From Brenneria bubanii (GTDB lineage Bacteria; Pseudomonadota; Gammaproteobacteria; Enterobacterales; Enterobacteriaceae), in contig NZ_JAKMAJ010000013.1 in the NCBI RefSeq assembly GCF_022378355.1, positions 85,319-149,318 on the forward strand: a stretch of 64,000 bases of DNA, given 5' to 3'. The position numbers and the translations under genes were made by a program. The first letter of the stretch is position 1; the number at the start of each line of letters is the position of its first letter. Below are positions 38,168-50,034 of this stretch, piece by piece. The notes beneath the pieces were generated by a model. The model was not told the DNA's origin. It made no database searches and was given only the letters and a program-made list of their open reading frames with translations.

Positions 38168-39172
38168 TTACTCTGCGCGTGTAAGACCGAAATGACGGTA
38201 CGCGTGCTGCGTCGCCATTCTTCCCCGCGGAGTTCGCTGAATGAACCCTTGCTGAATCAGAAAGGGTTCAATCACATCTTCAATCGTTTCCCGCTCTTCG
38301 CCAATTGCCGCCGCCAGATTATCCAGCCCGACCGGGCCACCGGTGAACTTATCGATAATCGCCAGCAGCAGTTTCCGATCCATGTAATCAAAACCCTCGG
38401 TGTCGACAGCCAGCATGTCCAACGCCAGCATGGCCACTTCGGCGGTAATGGCCCCTTCGGACTTGACCTCGGAGAAGTCCCGCACGCGCCGCAGCAGGCG
38501 GTTTGCGATACGCGGCGTACCGCGCGAGCGTCTGGCGACTTCCAGCGCGCCGTCGTGCGTAAGATCCAATCCCAGGCACTGCGCGCTGCGGCTGACGATA
38601 TGTTGCAGATCCTCGACTTTATAAAACTCAAGCCGTTGAACAATGCCGAAGCGATCGCGCAGCGGCGACGTCAGCGAGCCTGCGCGGGTGGTCGCGCCGA
38701 TCAGCGTAAATGGCGGCAAATCCAGCTTAATCGAACGGGCGGCCGGCCCCTCGCCAATCATGATATCCAACTGATAATCTTCCATTGCCGGATACAACAC
38801 TTCTTCAACCACCGGCGACATACGATGGATTTCATCGATGAATAGAACATCGTGCGGTTCCAGGTTGGTTAGCAGCGCCGCCAGATCGCCGGCTTTTTCC
38901 AGTATCGGGCCGGACGTGGTGCGCAAATTCACGCCCATTTCATTCGCGACGATATTGGCCAGCGTAGTTTTCCCCAACCCCGGCGGGCCGAAAATCAACA
39001 GATGATCCAGAGCATCGCCACGTTTACGCGCCGCCTCAATAAAAATTTCCATCTGCTCACGCACCTGAGGCTGACCGACATATTCGGCTAAAAGCTTCGG
39101 GCGTATGGCGCGGTCAATAAATTCCTCTTCGGGGATCGCCTCGGCGGAAATTAAACGATCTGCTTCAATCAT
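38168..39172 (-). CDS. ruvB: Holliday junction branch-migration helicase RuvB
   Basis: RuvB is the hexameric AAA+ motor that drives branch migration with RuvA. The 334-residue protein has Walker [10 protein letters not shown] (about 62-70), Walker [12 protein letters not shown], sensor 1 [11 protein letters not shown], the arginine finger region SPLRDRFG and a C-terminal winged helix. It follows ruvA by seven bases under the SOS-controlled ruvAB promoter. Confidence 0.98.
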   Translation of the reverse strand: MIEADRLISAEAIPEEEFIDRAIRPKLLAEYVGQPQVREQMEIFIEAARKRGDALDHLLIFGPPGLGKTTLANIVANEMGVNLRTTSGPILEKAGDLAALLTNLEPHDVLFIDEIHRMSPVVEEVLYPAMEDYQLDIMIGEGPAARSIKLDLPPFTLIGATTRAGSLTSPLRDRFGIVQRLEFYKVEDLQHIVSRSAQCLGLDLTHDGALEVARRSRGTPRIANRLLRRVRDFSEVKSEGAITAEVAMLALDMLAVDTEGFDYMDRKLLLAIIDKFTGGPVGLDNLAAAIGEERETIEDVIEPFLIQQGFIQRTPRGRMATQHAYRHFGLTRAE

Positions 39173-39179
39173 GAATACC

Positions 39180-39797
39180 TCACAGCGCAGCGCGCAGCGC
39201 GTCTCTGATCAGGGTTTCGCAGTCTGAATCAGGGCGAACGACCTTGGCTATCAGCCGGCTGGCCTCTTGCGGCTTATAGCCCAGGGCAATCAATGCAGAA
39301 GCGGCCTCAGCCTCCGGATCGCCAATATCGCTATCGGCGGATGACGACGGCGTTAACGGAACATCGCTTGCTGAATTAAACAGATCGCCGCTTAATCCCT
39401 TGAAGCGATCCTTCATTTCCACCACCAGCCGCTCTGCCGTTTTTTTACCCACGCCGGGTAGCTTAATCAACGCGCCGATCTCTTCCCGTTCCACCGCGCT
39501 GACAAACTGTGAAGCCGACATGCCGGAAAGAATAGCCAGAGCCAATTTTGGCCCAACGCCATTTACTTTAATCAATTCCCGGAATAACGCCCTTTCCTGC
39601 TTATCATTGAAGCCAAACAGTAGTTGCGCGTCCTCCCGCACCACAAAGTGGGTGAAAATAATGGCTTCCTGAGACAGTTCAGGAAGTTCGTAAAAGCAAG
39701 TCATCGGCATGTGGACTTCATAGCCAACGCCGTTGGCTTCGATCAGCACCTGCGGCGGTTGTTTTTCCAGGATAATGCCTCTGAGACGACCTATCAC
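39180..39797 (-). CDS. ruvA: Holliday junction-binding protein RuvA
   Basis: RuvA tetramers hold the four-way junction for RuvB. The 205-residue protein has the N-terminal OB fold ([21 protein letters not shown]), two helix-hairpin-helix motifs ([35 protein letters not shown]) and the RuvB-binding C-terminal domain ([16 protein letters not shown]). A LexA box lies about 140 bases upstream. Confidence 0.98.
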   Translation of the reverse strand: MIGRLRGIILEKQPPQVLIEANGVGYEVHMPMTCFYELPELSQEAIIFTHFVVREDAQLLFGFNDKQERALFRELIKVNGVGPKLALAILSGMSASQFVSAVEREEIGALIKLPGVGKKTAERLVVEMKDRFKGLSGDLFNSASDVPLTPSSSADSDIGDPEAEAASALIALGYKPQEASRLIAKVVRPDSDCETLIRDALRAAL

Positions 39798-39840
39798 GTT
39801 CTCTTCCTTTTACATTTATCAAAAAACAATGTTGTATCAA

Positions 39841-39918
39841 CCCTTCGTCTTTCAAGCTGCAGGAGCCTCGTGCACAACGGCGACATGTTGTCCCGCAACT
39901 GGAAACCTATTGGGTATA
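39841..39918. repeat. Palindromic intergenic repeat in the ruvA leader
   Basis: The ends CCCTTCGTCTTTCAAGCTGC and GCAACTGGAAACCTATTGGG are inverted relatives. The same ends occur at 43791-43860, and loosely at 33872-34001. Such elements (TATACCCAATAGATTTCAAGTTGCAG type) are familiar from Yersinia, Serratia and soft-rot genomes. Here the element lies in the 5' leader of ruvAB and would fold in the mRNA. Confidence 0.7.
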
Positions 39919-39935
39919 GCTTATAACATAAAAAA

Positions 39936-39955
39936 GGCTGGATGAATATCCAGCC
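39936..39955 (-). promoter_or_regulatory. LexA box of ruvAB, also shaped like the ruvC terminator
   Basis: GGCTGGATATTCATCCAGCC (minus strand) contains CTG-N10-CAG and is close to the E. coli ruvA operator. It begins just after the ruvC stop and is followed on the minus strand by TTTTTTA, so the same bases form a GC-rich hairpin with a T-run, an intrinsic terminator for ruvC. Confidence 0.85.
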
Positions 39956-39962
39956 TCCAGTT

Positions 39963-40484
39963 TCAGCGTAACCGCCCCTGCGCCGGATGTCGTTTCTCCA
40001 CGCCCGTCCGGATAAAGCTCTGGCTGAAATGGCAATGGGTAATGGCGATCGCCAGCGCATCCGCCGCATCCGCCTGCGGGCTGGCGGATAACTTGAGCAG
40101 AGAGCGCACCATATGCTGTACCTGCTTCTTATCCGCGGCCCCGGTGCCCACCACCGTCTGCTTTACCTGACGCGCCGCATACTCGAACACCGGCAAATCC
40201 TGATTCACCGCCGCGACAATCGCCGCGCCGCGCGCCTGCCCCAGCTTGAGCGCCGAGTCAGGGTTCTTGGCCATAAAGACCTGCTCAATGGCGAAACAAT
40301 CCGGATGAAACTGGGTGATGATTTCACTCACGCCGGCATAAATCAGCTTGAGGCGCGTCGGTAAATCATCCACCACCGTGCGGATGCAACCGCTGCCGAG
40401 GTAGGCGATATGGCGCCCCTGCTGGCGAACAATGCCATAGCCCGTCACGCGCGAACCGGGGTCGATGCCGAGTATAATTGCCAT
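39963..40484 (-). CDS. ruvC: Holliday junction resolvase RuvC
   Basis: RuvC cuts Holliday junctions. The 173-residue RNase H-fold nuclease has the catalytic acids in [25 protein letters not shown] and [15 protein letters not shown]. The ATG at 40484 has GGAG seven bases upstream and matches the family; two codons upstream another start is possible. It lies 63 bases downstream of yebC and upstream of ruvAB, without its own SOS box, as in E. coli. Confidence 0.97.
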   Translation of the reverse strand: MAIILGIDPGSRVTGYGIVRQQGRHIAYLGSGCIRTVVDDLPTRLKLIYAGVSEIITQFHPDCFAIEQVFMAKNPDSALKLGQARGAAIVAAVNQDLPVFEYAARQVKQTVVGTGAADKKQVQHMVRSLLKLSASPQADAADALAIAITHCHFSQSFIRTGVEKRHPAQGRLR

Positions 40485-40547
40485 CACCATGCTCCGCCGG
40501 TTCGCCGGACGAAAAAGGGCAACCTTTCCATCACCATGTCGCCTTGA

Positions 40548-41291
40548 TTACAGTAATTCGGCCACCTCATCGGAGATTTCACCATTGTGGTAAACCTCCT
40601 GAACGTCATCGCAGTCTTCCAGCATATCGATCAACCGCATCAGCTTCGGTGCGGTCTCCGCATCCATGTCCGCTTTGGTTGAGGGTACCATGGAAACCTC
40701 GGCCGCTTCCGCGACCAGACCGGCCGCATCCAGCGCGTCCTTGACCTCGCCAAAGGTTTCCCAGGGCGTAAAGACATCAATCGCGCCGTCGTCATAGGCG
40801 ACGACATCGTCCGCGCCGGCTTCCAGCGCGGCATCCATCACCGTATCTTCATCCAGGCCCGGCGCATAAGAGATCACGCCCTTTTTGCTGAACAGGTAGG
40901 CGACCGAACCATCCGTCCCCAAATTACCACCGCTTTTGGTGAATGCATGGCGAACCTCGGAAACAGTACGATTACGGTTGTCGCTCAGGCATTCAACCAT
41001 CACCGCCGTGCCGCCGGGACCATAGCCTTCATAGATGATGGTTTCCATGTTGTTATCGTCATCACCGCCGACGCCGCGGGCGATGGCGCGGTTCAGCGTA
41101 TCGCGCGTCATGTTGTTGGACAGTGCTTTATCGATGGCGGCACGCAGGCGCGGGTTTGCCCCCGGATCGCCGCCGCCCAGTCTGGCGGCGGTAACCAATT
41201 CGCGGATAATTTTGGTGAAAATTTTACCGCGCTTCGCGTCCTGCGCTGCTTTACGATGCTTTGTGTTGGCCCACTTACTATGACCTGCCAT
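40548..41291 (-). CDS. yebC: YebC/PmpR family protein (TACO1-like)
   Basis: This 247-residue protein of the universal YebC family starts [20 protein letters not shown], with [17 protein letters not shown] and [24 protein letters not shown]. Members are DNA-binding regulators in some bacteria and, in more recent work, translation factors that relieve ribosome stalling. It lies between ruvC and nudB in the conserved order. Confidence 0.96.
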   Translation of the reverse strand: MAGHSKWANTKHRKAAQDAKRGKIFTKIIRELVTAARLGGGDPGANPRLRAAIDKALSNNMTRDTLNRAIARGVGGDDDNNMETIIYEGYGPGGTAVMVECLSDNRNRTVSEVRHAFTKSGGNLGTDGSVAYLFSKKGVISYAPGLDEDTVMDAALEAGADDVVAYDDGAIDVFTPWETFGEVKDALDAAGLVAEAAEVSMVPSTKADMDAETAPKLMRLIDMLEDCDDVQEVYHNGEISDEVAELL

Positions 41292-41314
41292 AAAAATCTC
41301 CGAAAAAAGCCTGT

Positions 41315-41758
41315 TCAGGCCGGATAAATAACAAATTCGTCAATCGCCTGCCGGTTACTCCACGACTTGGTAAGCTGCGCCGCACTCGGCGCGTCCAACC
41401 ACCGGTATGCGAGGTGTTCGCTAATCTCCACCTCGCGTTCCCCGGGCAACGCCAGACAGAACCAGTGTTCCCTGTTCCGTGTCACCCCCGGCGCATAGCG
41501 ACGTCTCAAATGAGCAAATAGCTCAAACTCAATACAGCGCTGACAGTCAAAGAGTGATAATCCTTCTGCGGATATATCAATATTAACTTCTTCTTTAACT
41601 TCGCGCTGTGCGGCGCACGCCGTGCTTTCTCCGTCTTCAAGGCTACCGGTCACGGATTGCCAGAAGTCAGGGTCGTCACGCCGTTGCAGCATCAGCACCC
41701 GCCCGGTATCGCGGGCATAAATCACCACCAGAACCGATACGGGCCGCTTATATGCCAT
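41315..41758 (-). CDS. nudB: Dihydroneopterin triphosphate diphosphatase NudB
   Basis: NudB removes pyrophosphate from dihydroneopterin triphosphate in folate synthesis. The 147-residue Nudix enzyme has the box [20 protein letters not shown] (GX5EX7REUXEE). The start at 41758 ([14 protein letters not shown]) is two bases after the aspS stop and matches E. coli; the frame extends further into aspS without meaning. It is probably translated from the aspS mRNA. Confidence 0.96.
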   Translation of the reverse strand: MAYKRPVSVLVVIYARDTGRVLMLQRRDDPDFWQSVTGSLEDGESTACAAQREVKEEVNIDISAEGLSLFDCQRCIEFELFAHLRRRYAPGVTRNREHWFCLALPGEREVEISEHLAYRWLDAPSAAQLTKSWSNRQAIDEFVIYPA

Positions 41759-41759
41759 A

Positions 41760-43556
41760 TCATTGGTTCTCGAGTTTACTGTCCTGTGCGGCTTTGCCTT
41801 TTCCCACCACGGCGATGGAAAGTTCATCCAGCGCATTGGCATTGGCAAAACTCGGCGCTTCCGTCATCAGGCAGGCCGCGGCCGTCGTTTTCGGGAAGGC
41901 GATCACATCACGAATATTCTCGGTACCGGTCAGCAACATCACCAGACGATCCAGTCCGAAAGCCAGACCGGCATGCGGCGGCGTGCCAAATTTCAGCGCA
42001 TCCAGCAGGAAGCCGAATTTTTCACGCTGCTCATGTTCATTGATGCCCAGAATACCGAACACCGTTTGCTGCATGTCGCCGTTATGAATACGCACCGAGC
42101 CGCCGCCCACCTCATAACCGTTCAGCACCATGTCATAGGCATTGGCAATCGCCGAAACCGGGTTGGCCGCCAATTCCTCAGGCGTCATGTCACGCGGCGC
42201 GGTAAACGGGTGGTGCATGGCGGTCAGGCCATCTTCGCCGTCGTCTTCAAACATCGGGAAGTCGATAACCCACAGCGGCCGCCAGCTATCCAGAACGGTC
42301 AAACTCAGATCGCGCCCCAATTTCAGACGCAGCGCGCCCAGCGCATCCGTGACCACGTTGGCTTTATCTGCGCCAAAGAACAGAATATCGCCATCGGCGG
42401 CGTCGGTACGTTCCAACAGCGCGGACAATACCGTTTCGTTGAGGAACTTCGCCACCGGGCTTTGAACGCCCTCAAGCCCCTTGGCCCGTTCATTGACCTT
42501 GATATAAGCCAATCCTTTCGCGCCATAAATTTCGATAAATTTGCCGTATTCATCAATCTGCTTACGGCTGAGCTTCGCCCCGCCCGGCACGCGGATCACC
42601 GCGACACGGCCTTTGGCGTCGTTTGCCGGACCGGAGAATACTTTAAATTCAATATCTTTGACCAGATCATCCACGTCGACCAGTTCCAGCGGGTTACGCA
42701 GATCCGGCTTATCCGAACCAAAGCGGCGCATCGCTTCGGCGAAGGTCATAATCGGGAAATCTCCCAGCTCGACGCCTTTGATTTCCAGCCACAGGTTGCG
42801 CACCATCTTTTCCATTGCGTCACGCACCTGAAGCGCGGTCATAAATGAGGTTTCAACATCGATCTGAGTAAACTCAGGTTGGCGATCGGCGCGCAAATCT
42901 TCATCACGGAAGCATTTGACGATTTGATAATAGCGATCAAAACCGGACATCATCAGCAGCTGTTTGAACAATTGCGGAGACTGCGGCAACGCGTAAAATT
43001 TGCCTTTGTGGACCCGGCTTGGCACCAGATAATCACGCGCCCCTTCCGGCGTGGCTTTGGTCAGCATCGGGGTTTCAATATCCAGAAAGCCGTGATCGTC
43101 CATAAAACGGCGCACAAAGCTGGTAATGCGGGCGCGAGTTTTCAGACGCTGAGCCATCTCGGGACGGCGCAGATCCAGATAACGGTACTTTAGACGCGCT
43201 TCTTCCGTGTTGGTCTGGTTTGAATCCAGCGGCAGCGGCTCGGCGCGGTTGATGATAGTCAGCGCAGTGGCAAGAATTTCAACTTCACCGGTCGCCATAT
43301 CCTTGTTGACTTGATTGTCCGGGCGCGCGCGTACCACGCCTTTAAGCTGGATACAGAATTCGTTGCGCAGCTCGGCCGCCTGTTTCAGTACGTCCTGACG
43401 ATCCGGATCAAAAAAGACCTGGACCAAACCTTCGCGGTCACGCATGTCGATAAAAATCAAACCACCCAGATCGCGGCGGCGGTTAACCCAACCGCACAAT
43501 GTCACTTCCTGGCCCACATGGGACGAATTCAACTGTCCGCAATATTCAGTACGCAT
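41760..43556 (-). CDS. aspS: Aspartyl-tRNA synthetase AspS
   Basis: This class II synthetase charges tRNA-Asp. The 598-residue protein has the N-terminal OB anticodon-binding domain ([24 protein letters not shown]), motif 2 [18 protein letters not shown], the bacterial GAD insertion (about 290-420) and motif 3 [15 protein letters not shown]. The second of two adjacent starts (MRTEYCGQ) is used, with AAGGA upstream. nudB, yebC and ruvC follow in the same direction. Confidence 0.98.
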   Translation of the reverse strand: MRTEYCGQLNSSHVGQEVTLCGWVNRRRDLGGLIFIDMRDREGLVQVFFDPDRQDVLKQAAELRNEFCIQLKGVVRARPDNQVNKDMATGEVEILATALTIINRAEPLPLDSNQTNTEEARLKYRYLDLRRPEMAQRLKTRARITSFVRRFMDDHGFLDIETPMLTKATPEGARDYLVPSRVHKGKFYALPQSPQLFKQLLMMSGFDRYYQIVKCFRDEDLRADRQPEFTQIDVETSFMTALQVRDAMEKMVRNLWLEIKGVELGDFPIMTFAEAMRRFGSDKPDLRNPLELVDVDDLVKDIEFKVFSGPANDAKGRVAVIRVPGGAKLSRKQIDEYGKFIEIYGAKGLAYIKVNERAKGLEGVQSPVAKFLNETVLSALLERTDAADGDILFFGADKANVVTDALGALRLKLGRDLSLTVLDSWRPLWVIDFPMFEDDGEDGLTAMHHPFTAPRDMTPEELAANPVSAIANAYDMVLNGYEVGGGSVRIHNGDMQQTVFGILGINEHEQREKFGFLLDALKFGTPPHAGLAFGLDRLVMLLTGTENIRDVIAFPKTTAAACLMTEAPSFANANALDELSIAVVGKGKAAQDSKLENQ

Positions 43557-43790
43557 CACTATGTCCTTTTACTCAGCCGCACAACTCACCCTCCTTTTCC
43601 TCCGCCTCTAGCAGTTGAAAAAGCCGTGGTATCTTTGCTGGACGGCATGGTTTTTCTGGATTACTGTCCGGTGAAAAAAGGCGGCTATTATAAAGGAAAT
43701 TCACTCGGACGATAAGTATGAAGGTAACGCTCTGCGGGTTGTCCGCACACTCTTTTTGATAATTTCCGTTATTTGTTAATGAAATGATCG
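43557..43790. other. Upstream region of aspS
   Basis: This stretch contains the aspS promoter region and nothing else supportable. Together with the repeat at 43791-43860 it separates aspS from divergent yecE. Confidence 0.35.
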
Positions 43791-43860
43791 CTATAACCAA
43801 TGGATTTCAAGGCACCGGAAGGCGTTAACCGCGCCGCCACTTGAAAGATGACGGGTATAG
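43791..43860. repeat. Palindromic intergenic repeat, short copy
   Basis: The ends TATAACCAATGGATTTCAAG and CTTGAAAGATGACGGGTATA are inverted relatives enclosing about 30 bases. They match the ends of the copy at 39841-39918. It fills the space directly before yecE. Confidence 0.72.
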
Positions 43861-43890
43861 TAAAGGATAAATGGTTATCGGAACAAAATA

Positions 43891-44703
43891 ATGTATATCG
43901 GATTACCTCAATGGCAACATCCAGCCTGGAGCCGTTTAGGATTGCAGGATCTGGCCGACTACTCCCGCTACTTCAACTGCGTGGAGGGGAATACCACATT
44001 TTACGCCCTCCCCAACCACGAGTCGGTGATGCGCTGGCGGGACATGACGACGGACGACTTTCGCTTTTGTTTTAAATTTCCGTCGACCGTCAGCCATCAG
44101 GCGGCCTTAGTTCACTGCGAACAAGAGGTAATCAGCTTTTTTCAGCGTCTGGAACCGCTAGCGGCGAGGATTGGGCAACTCTGGCTGCAGTTGCCGGCCG
44201 CTTTCGGACCGGCTCAGCTTCCGGCGCTGTGGCGATTTCTTGATGCGCTGCCCCGGGAATTTAGCTACGGAGTGGAAGTTCGCCACCCTCAGTTTTTCGC
44301 CAAGGGTGATGACGAAAGGGCTTTGAATCAGGGATTACAGCTACGCGCCGTCAATCGCACCATTATGGACAGTCGCCCCGTGCATCATGCCGCGCCGGAC
44401 AGTCCGGCAATGCGCGAAGCGCAGCGCAAAAAACCTCGCGTGCCGGTTCATGCCGTATTAACCGCGACGCAACCGATCATCCGGTTTATCGGCAGCGAAA
44501 ACCTGGAGGAAAATCGGCATTGGCTGCAACCCTGGCTAACCAAGCTGCCGCAGTGGGCGAATGCGCAACCGTTCCTGTTTATCCATACGCCAGATATCGG
44601 CGATGCGCCCGCATTGGCGCAACAGCTGTGGCCGCTGCTTGCGGGCGTCACGCCGTCCTTGCCCCCGCAGCCGGACTGGCCGCAACAGGCATGCTTGTTT
44701 TAG
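43891..44703 (+). CDS. yecE: DUF72 family protein YecE
   Basis: This 270-residue TIM-barrel-like protein of the DUF72 family has unknown activity. It matches E. coli YecE throughout: IGLPQWQHPAWSRLG, YFNCVEGNTTFYALP, DDFRFCFKFPSTVSHQAAL, YGVEVRHPQFFAKG and HAVLTATQPIIRFIGSENL. In E. coli the yecE 5' end is an integration site of Shiga-toxin phages; here it is intact. Confidence 0.95.
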   Translation: MYIGLPQWQHPAWSRLGLQDLADYSRYFNCVEGNTTFYALPNHESVMRWRDMTTDDFRFCFKFPSTVSHQAALVHCEQEVISFFQRLEPLAARIGQLWLQLPAAFGPAQLPALWRFLDALPREFSYGVEVRHPQFFAKGDDERALNQGLQLRAVNRTIMDSRPVHHAAPDSPAMREAQRKKPRVPVHAVLTATQPIIRFIGSENLEENRHWLQPWLTKLPQWANAQPFLFIHTPDIGDAPALAQQLWPLLAGVTPSLPPQPDWPQQACLF

Positions 44704-44895
44704 CTGCCGACGTTTTAACCGCCACGATAAATCACAGACGATCGCCGATAACGCTAATTCATTAGTCTTTTTATTTATAAAAGAAGCCGTGGTCACGTTT
44801 ATTTCCAATAAAAAAATTGCGCTTTACAGGCGACAGCTTGGATACGGAAAGCTATTATTCTGCCAGCCGTTTTCGGTTAGATCATGGAGTTAAAA

Positions 44896-45291
44896 ATGGT
44901 AAGCGCACTCTACGTAGTGCTCGGCGCGTTGTTGCTGATTAAATTATCTATCGACGTTGTTAAACTCAGAATGCAGTATCGCGTGGCTTATGGGGATGGC
45001 GGCTTCTATGAACTGCAAACGGCCATTCGGGTACACGGCAATGCGGTGGAATACATTCCTATCGGCGCGATTCTACTGGTCTTGATGGAAATGAACGGCG
45101 CCATGGTCGGGATGATCCACCTATGCGGTATTTTACTGATCGTCGGGCGCTTGTTTCATTACTATGGCCTGCGCCAACGTGAATTCCGCTGGAGACGTTC
45201 AGGCATGGCGGCGACCTATGCTTCGCTGCTTCTGATGTCTTTGATTAACCTTTATTACCTGCCATGGGAAGTGGTATTTACACTGTATTAA
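44896..45291 (+). CDS. yecN: MAPEG family inner-membrane protein YecN
   Basis: This 131-residue protein has four membrane segments and the MAPEG pattern (glutathione- and eicosanoid-metabolism membrane proteins). KLRMQYRVAYGDGGFYELQTAIRVHGNAVEYIP carries the Arg-x-His-x-Asn-x-x-Glu motif, and GRLFHYYGLRQ follows. The start at 44896 follows GGAG and matches E. coli. It lies between yecE and cmoA in the conserved order. The E. coli function is not established. Confidence 0.93.
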   Translation: MVSALYVVLGALLLIKLSIDVVKLRMQYRVAYGDGGFYELQTAIRVHGNAVEYIPIGAILLVLMEMNGAMVGMIHLCGILLIVGRLFHYYGLRQREFRWRRSGMAATYASLLLMSLINLYYLPWEVVFTLY

Positions 45292-45411
45292 TCGAGCATC
45301 TCGGCTTAACCGACCGTTCTGCCTTAAACGATCATTGCATCAAGCGGTACGAGCAAAACAATGAATCCAGTTCGTACTGCCGTTCCCCCTTCGACTGACG
45401 CGCGCACCCTT

Positions 45412-45436
45412 TGCTATCTGAAAGATAACGGGTATA
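45412..45436. repeat. Half copy of the palindromic repeat
   Basis: CTATCTGAAAGATAACGGGTATAC resembles the CTTGAAAGATGACGGGTATA end of the copies at 39841 and 43791. No partner end was found within 100 bases. It lies in the yecN-cmoA gap. Confidence 0.4.
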
Positions 45437-45462
45437 CATGCTTTCTTGCTCCATTCTGATAG

Positions 45463-47216
<1,754 letters not shown>

Positions 47217-47249
47217 TGGACGACGGGGAATAACCAAACAGAGATGACG

Positions 47250-47792
47250 CTATACCCCTCGCGGCAGCTTGGGGCGCATTATCTCTTTTCGGTCAATACG
47301 GCGCCCATCCGCGATAAAGGTGCCGTCGCCCACGGCATGAATGGTTCTTTTTTCCACGCGCGCATCGTCGTAATAGGCGGCGATGCCGTCCAGCACAATA
47401 ATGCTGTGTTGTTCGATAATATCGACAACCCGACATTCAATGTTAGCCAGGCTTTCCTTGATAAGTGGTGCACGCACATGCCGTCCCCTTTCAGGCGTAA
47501 GGCCGAACTGGCGAAACTTATCCGTATTTTTTCCCGTGCACAGACCAATACCGACAATCGTATCGATCATGTCGACAGTGGGAATGGCGATAACGCATTC
47601 TCTGGCTGCTTGAAGTGCGGCGTATGAATAGTTCCACGGCCCGGTGGTAATGGCGAATGAAGCCGAGAATCCCAGCACCATCGTCCAACTGATGGTCATC
47701 ACGTTGTTTTTGTGCCCATCATTGGTCGTCACCAGGACAACCGGCCCCGGCTCTATCAACGTGAACGCTTTTTCAATGGGAAGACTTTGCAC
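47250..47792 (-). CDS. Flavin reductase-like FMN-binding protein
   Basis: This 180-residue protein belongs to the flavin-reductase-like split-barrel family: PGPVVLVTTNDGHKNNVMTISWTMVLGF (FMN site), ARECVIAIPTVDMIDTIVGIG and a C-terminal HAVGDGTFIADGR. Relatives use FMN with NAD(P)H or partner oxygenases; the partner here is unknown. It is convergent with cmoB and lies in the place of E. coli tor genes. Confidence 0.87.
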   Translation of the reverse strand: MQSLPIEKAFTLIEPGPVVLVTTNDGHKNNVMTISWTMVLGFSASFAITTGPWNYSYAALQAARECVIAIPTVDMIDTIVGIGLCTGKNTDKFRQFGLTPERGRHVRAPLIKESLANIECRVVDIIEQHSIIVLDGIAAYYDDARVEKRTIHAVGDGTFIADGRRIDRKEIMRPKLPRGV

Positions 47793-47952
47793 ATTCGCCT
47801 CCTTCCTGCACGCAGGATTGAGAACATTGCGTTAAATTTGTTTGATAATAATTCTTATTACCATTAATATAATTCGTCAACAACCCGCGTTCGTGTCATT
47901 GACGACCGAGATACACGTCACCGAGCGCCGCCAGATGAGGGAGAATACACGT

Positions 47953-48147
47953 ATGAATTATCCGCCGTTCGTTTCCCTGTTGGTATTTTTGTATATCCTG
48001 ATGATGCTCCCTGCGTTATCACGGATTGATAGCGCAATGACATCAACCAGAATCGGGAAAATACCGCCTCTGCGAAAAGCCGTTACGATGATGATCATCA
48101 TCATGTCGACCTTGCTATTTTTTGTCGTCATCACGCACCTTAGCTAA
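47953..48147 (+). CDS. Small membrane protein, unknown
   Basis: This 64-residue protein has two membrane segments (about 5-20 and 43-61, MMIIIMSTLLFFVVI) with a basic loop between. GGGAG lies upstream of the ATG at 47953. No family recognised. It is divergent from the flavin reductase gene. Confidence 0.45.
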   Translation: MNYPPFVSLLVFLYILMMLPALSRIDSAMTSTRIGKIPPLRKAVTMMIIIMSTLLFFVVITHLS

Positions 48148-48449
48148 GCGGATTGCGTTTCTGCCGCGGCTTATCCACCACAAGGCCTGCCGTTGATGCT
48201 GTTATCATCCGGCGCCGCTTCCGCCGACATCAGCGGTACGGGCGTTACTTCAATGATAAAAAATCATGGTAGCGGCAGTTTGCATCAGCATCAGTGACGA
48301 CGCATCTTTATGCAGTACGTCATGCCGCTTGCCAACGCCAACCGCTGGATAAAAGAAAAGAAACCCCGGCAACACGCCGGGGCTTGGTACTCGCAAGCAG
48401 ACCTAACGGCATGCTGCGCGGCAAAGTGCTCTGACAGGCGGACTCTTCC
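48148..48449. other. Spacer holding the cutC 3' end and terminator
   Basis: There is no protein gene. On the minus strand the cutC 3' untranslated part (48449-48383) leads into a strong terminator hairpin. In E. coli the cutC 3' region produces the sigma-E small RNA MicL; the same arrangement is possible here. Confidence 0.4.
48355..48382 (-). terminator. Rho-independent terminator downstream of cutC
   Basis: CCCCGGC and GCCGGGG form a seven-pair GC stem with a five-base loop, followed on the minus strand by TTTCTTTTC. It ends cutC, or a 3'-derived small RNA. Confidence 0.8.
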
Positions 48450-49223
48450 TTAACCTGAAAATAGCGATGAAGCCGGCGACAGGTCGCGATCGGAGCCCAA
48501 CGCGCGCTTCATCGCTGCGACCACATCGCCATCGACGCGATAGTGGCTGAATTCGTCCACATCGCAGTCAAACCCCATGGAAACACCAATTTTGCAATAG
48601 CGCATCACCGACGGCGCCCACTGTCCTGCGGAGCTATGTAGCTCCTGAATACCGCTTTGCTGAAATTTATGGAGATTGGTTAAACGCACTCCGGATCCGG
48701 CCATAATAATTGGACCACGACTGGCATGAGTTAGTTCACGCAGCAGTACCAATCCGTTTTCTGCCGTCTGCTGCTGCCCGGAAGTCAGAATGCGGGAAAT
48801 ACCCAAATCGGTCAGTTGTTGCAGCGCGACATACGGATTCAGACACATATCGAATGCGCGATGAAAGGTAACCTCCATATTGTGAGACAGCGCCATGACC
48901 GCTTTTATCCTCGGTAAATCAATATGCCCCTCAGCGTCGAGCATACCCACGACAACGCCGGGAAACCCCATATCCCGTAGGTGTTCAATATCATATTTAA
49001 TTGCCGCGAACTCTGTTTCGCTGTAGCAGAAGTCACCGCCGCGCGGCCGCACGATTGGATGCACCGGAATCCTGATTTTTTCACGCGCGGCCCGCAATAT
49101 GCCATAGGATGGCGTCAACCCGCCATCCCGCAGGCCGGAACACAATTCAACCCGGTCGGCCCCTGCCCGTTCGGCGGTCATCGCACATTCAATGCTGTAG
49201 CAACACACCTCAAGTTTTGCCAT
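48450..49223 (-). CDS. cutC: CutC family protein
   Basis: This 257-residue TIM-barrel protein starts [28 protein letters not shown], with [16 protein letters not shown] and [13 protein letters not shown]. It was first linked to copper tolerance in E. coli, but that effect was later traced to the MicL RNA from its 3' end, so the protein function is unsettled. The start at 49223 has GGAGG just upstream; a GTG inside the binding site is not used. Confidence 0.95.
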   Translation of the reverse strand: MAKLEVCCYSIECAMTAERAGADRVELCSGLRDGGLTPSYGILRAAREKIRIPVHPIVRPRGGDFCYSETEFAAIKYDIEHLRDMGFPGVVVGMLDAEGHIDLPRIKAVMALSHNMEVTFHRAFDMCLNPYVALQQLTDLGISRILTSGQQQTAENGLVLLRELTHASRGPIIMAGSGVRLTNLHKFQQSGIQELHSSAGQWAPSVMRYCKIGVSMGFDCDVDEFSHYRVDGDVVAAMKRALGSDRDLSPASSLFSG

Positions 49224-49416
49224 CGCCACCTCCGTTTAAAACAATTGCATACCTCTGGACTCCCTCTGCTTGAATAGACAAATGTCGTGAGTTCATCCTT
49301 GATTACGAGAATAACTAACTATGGCATTCATGCAGACATCGTAAGGAGATGATGGTCACAATGGGCGTGACGAATAACTGAAATAAATATGACAGCAAAC
49401 ACAAATTCATTAATAC

Positions 49417-49436
49417 GCGCCGCCTTGCGGCGGCGC
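49417..49436 (-). terminator. GC hairpin downstream of yecM
   Basis: GCGCCGCC and GGCGGCGC form a perfect eight-pair stem with a TTGC loop, 65 bases after the yecM stop on the minus strand. Only short T-stretches follow, so the strength is uncertain. Confidence 0.45.
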
Positions 49437-49500
49437 AGCGAACTGATTAGCGTTCATTATCTAAAGTCATCAATTAGCAGCGATTTTATTTGCTATCGCG

Positions 49501-50034
49501 TTAACTTTTGGCAATATCGCGAATATCATATGAATGAAACTTTATGGTTATCTTGCCGTTAGAGGCAGCCAACGTCGGATTAGAAAGTCGCTCTTTCTCT
49601 CCCTGAGGGGAACTGAAGTTAAGCTTTACTCCCGGCGAACATAATGCGTCATCAGATAAACAGGCCAATGCGCGCTGATGCAGCGTATCAGGATCGCCAG
49701 GCAAGACTAATTCAACATGTTCCCAGCCTTCGTGAGGATAATGTTTCTTTCCTGGCCAGGGCAACTCAATACAATCAATCTGCCAGGGACCGACGTGGAT
49801 TTTCGAGTCTAATATAAACAAACAGATAATCCGGTCATTTATCACTTTTTCAGAAAACAGACGCCCGATGCGCAGCATTTGAGATTTCCAGCGTTGAGCC
49901 GTCACATCCTGGTGACAGCGCAATGAAATATGGTCGGCGCTGAACTGCGTCAAATCCAGATGAAGTATTGCCGCAAACTTATTTAGCTCTTGTTCGAAAC
50001 GCCGCAGGTCGCGCGCCAGATCTTCAGGTAACAT
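49501..50034 (-). CDS. yecM: YecM family protein (VOC fold, putative metal-binding)
   Basis: This 177-residue protein resembles E. coli YecM: LTQFSADHISLRCHQDVTAQRW, ICLFILDSKIHVGPWQIDCIELPWPGKKHYPHEGWEHVELVLPGDP and SNPTLAASNGKITIKFH. The conserved His and Glu residues suggest a vicinal-oxygen-chelate metal site; the activity is unknown. The N-terminus is about ten residues shorter than in E. coli. AGAGG lies 12 bases upstream of the ATG. Confidence 0.92.
   Translation of the reverse strand: MLPEDLARDLRRFEQELNKFAAILHLDLTQFSADHISLRCHQDVTAQRWKSQMLRIGRLFSEKVINDRIICLFILDSKIHVGPWQIDCIELPWPGKKHYPHEGWEHVELVLPGDPDTLHQRALACLSDDALCSPGVKLNFSSPQGEKERLSNPTLAASNGKITIKFHSYDIRDIAKS

Noticed and set aside
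41763-42848. A 361-codon + strand frame opposite aspS
   Set aside because: Antisense shadow of aspS; no similarity to a protein family and no start signals.
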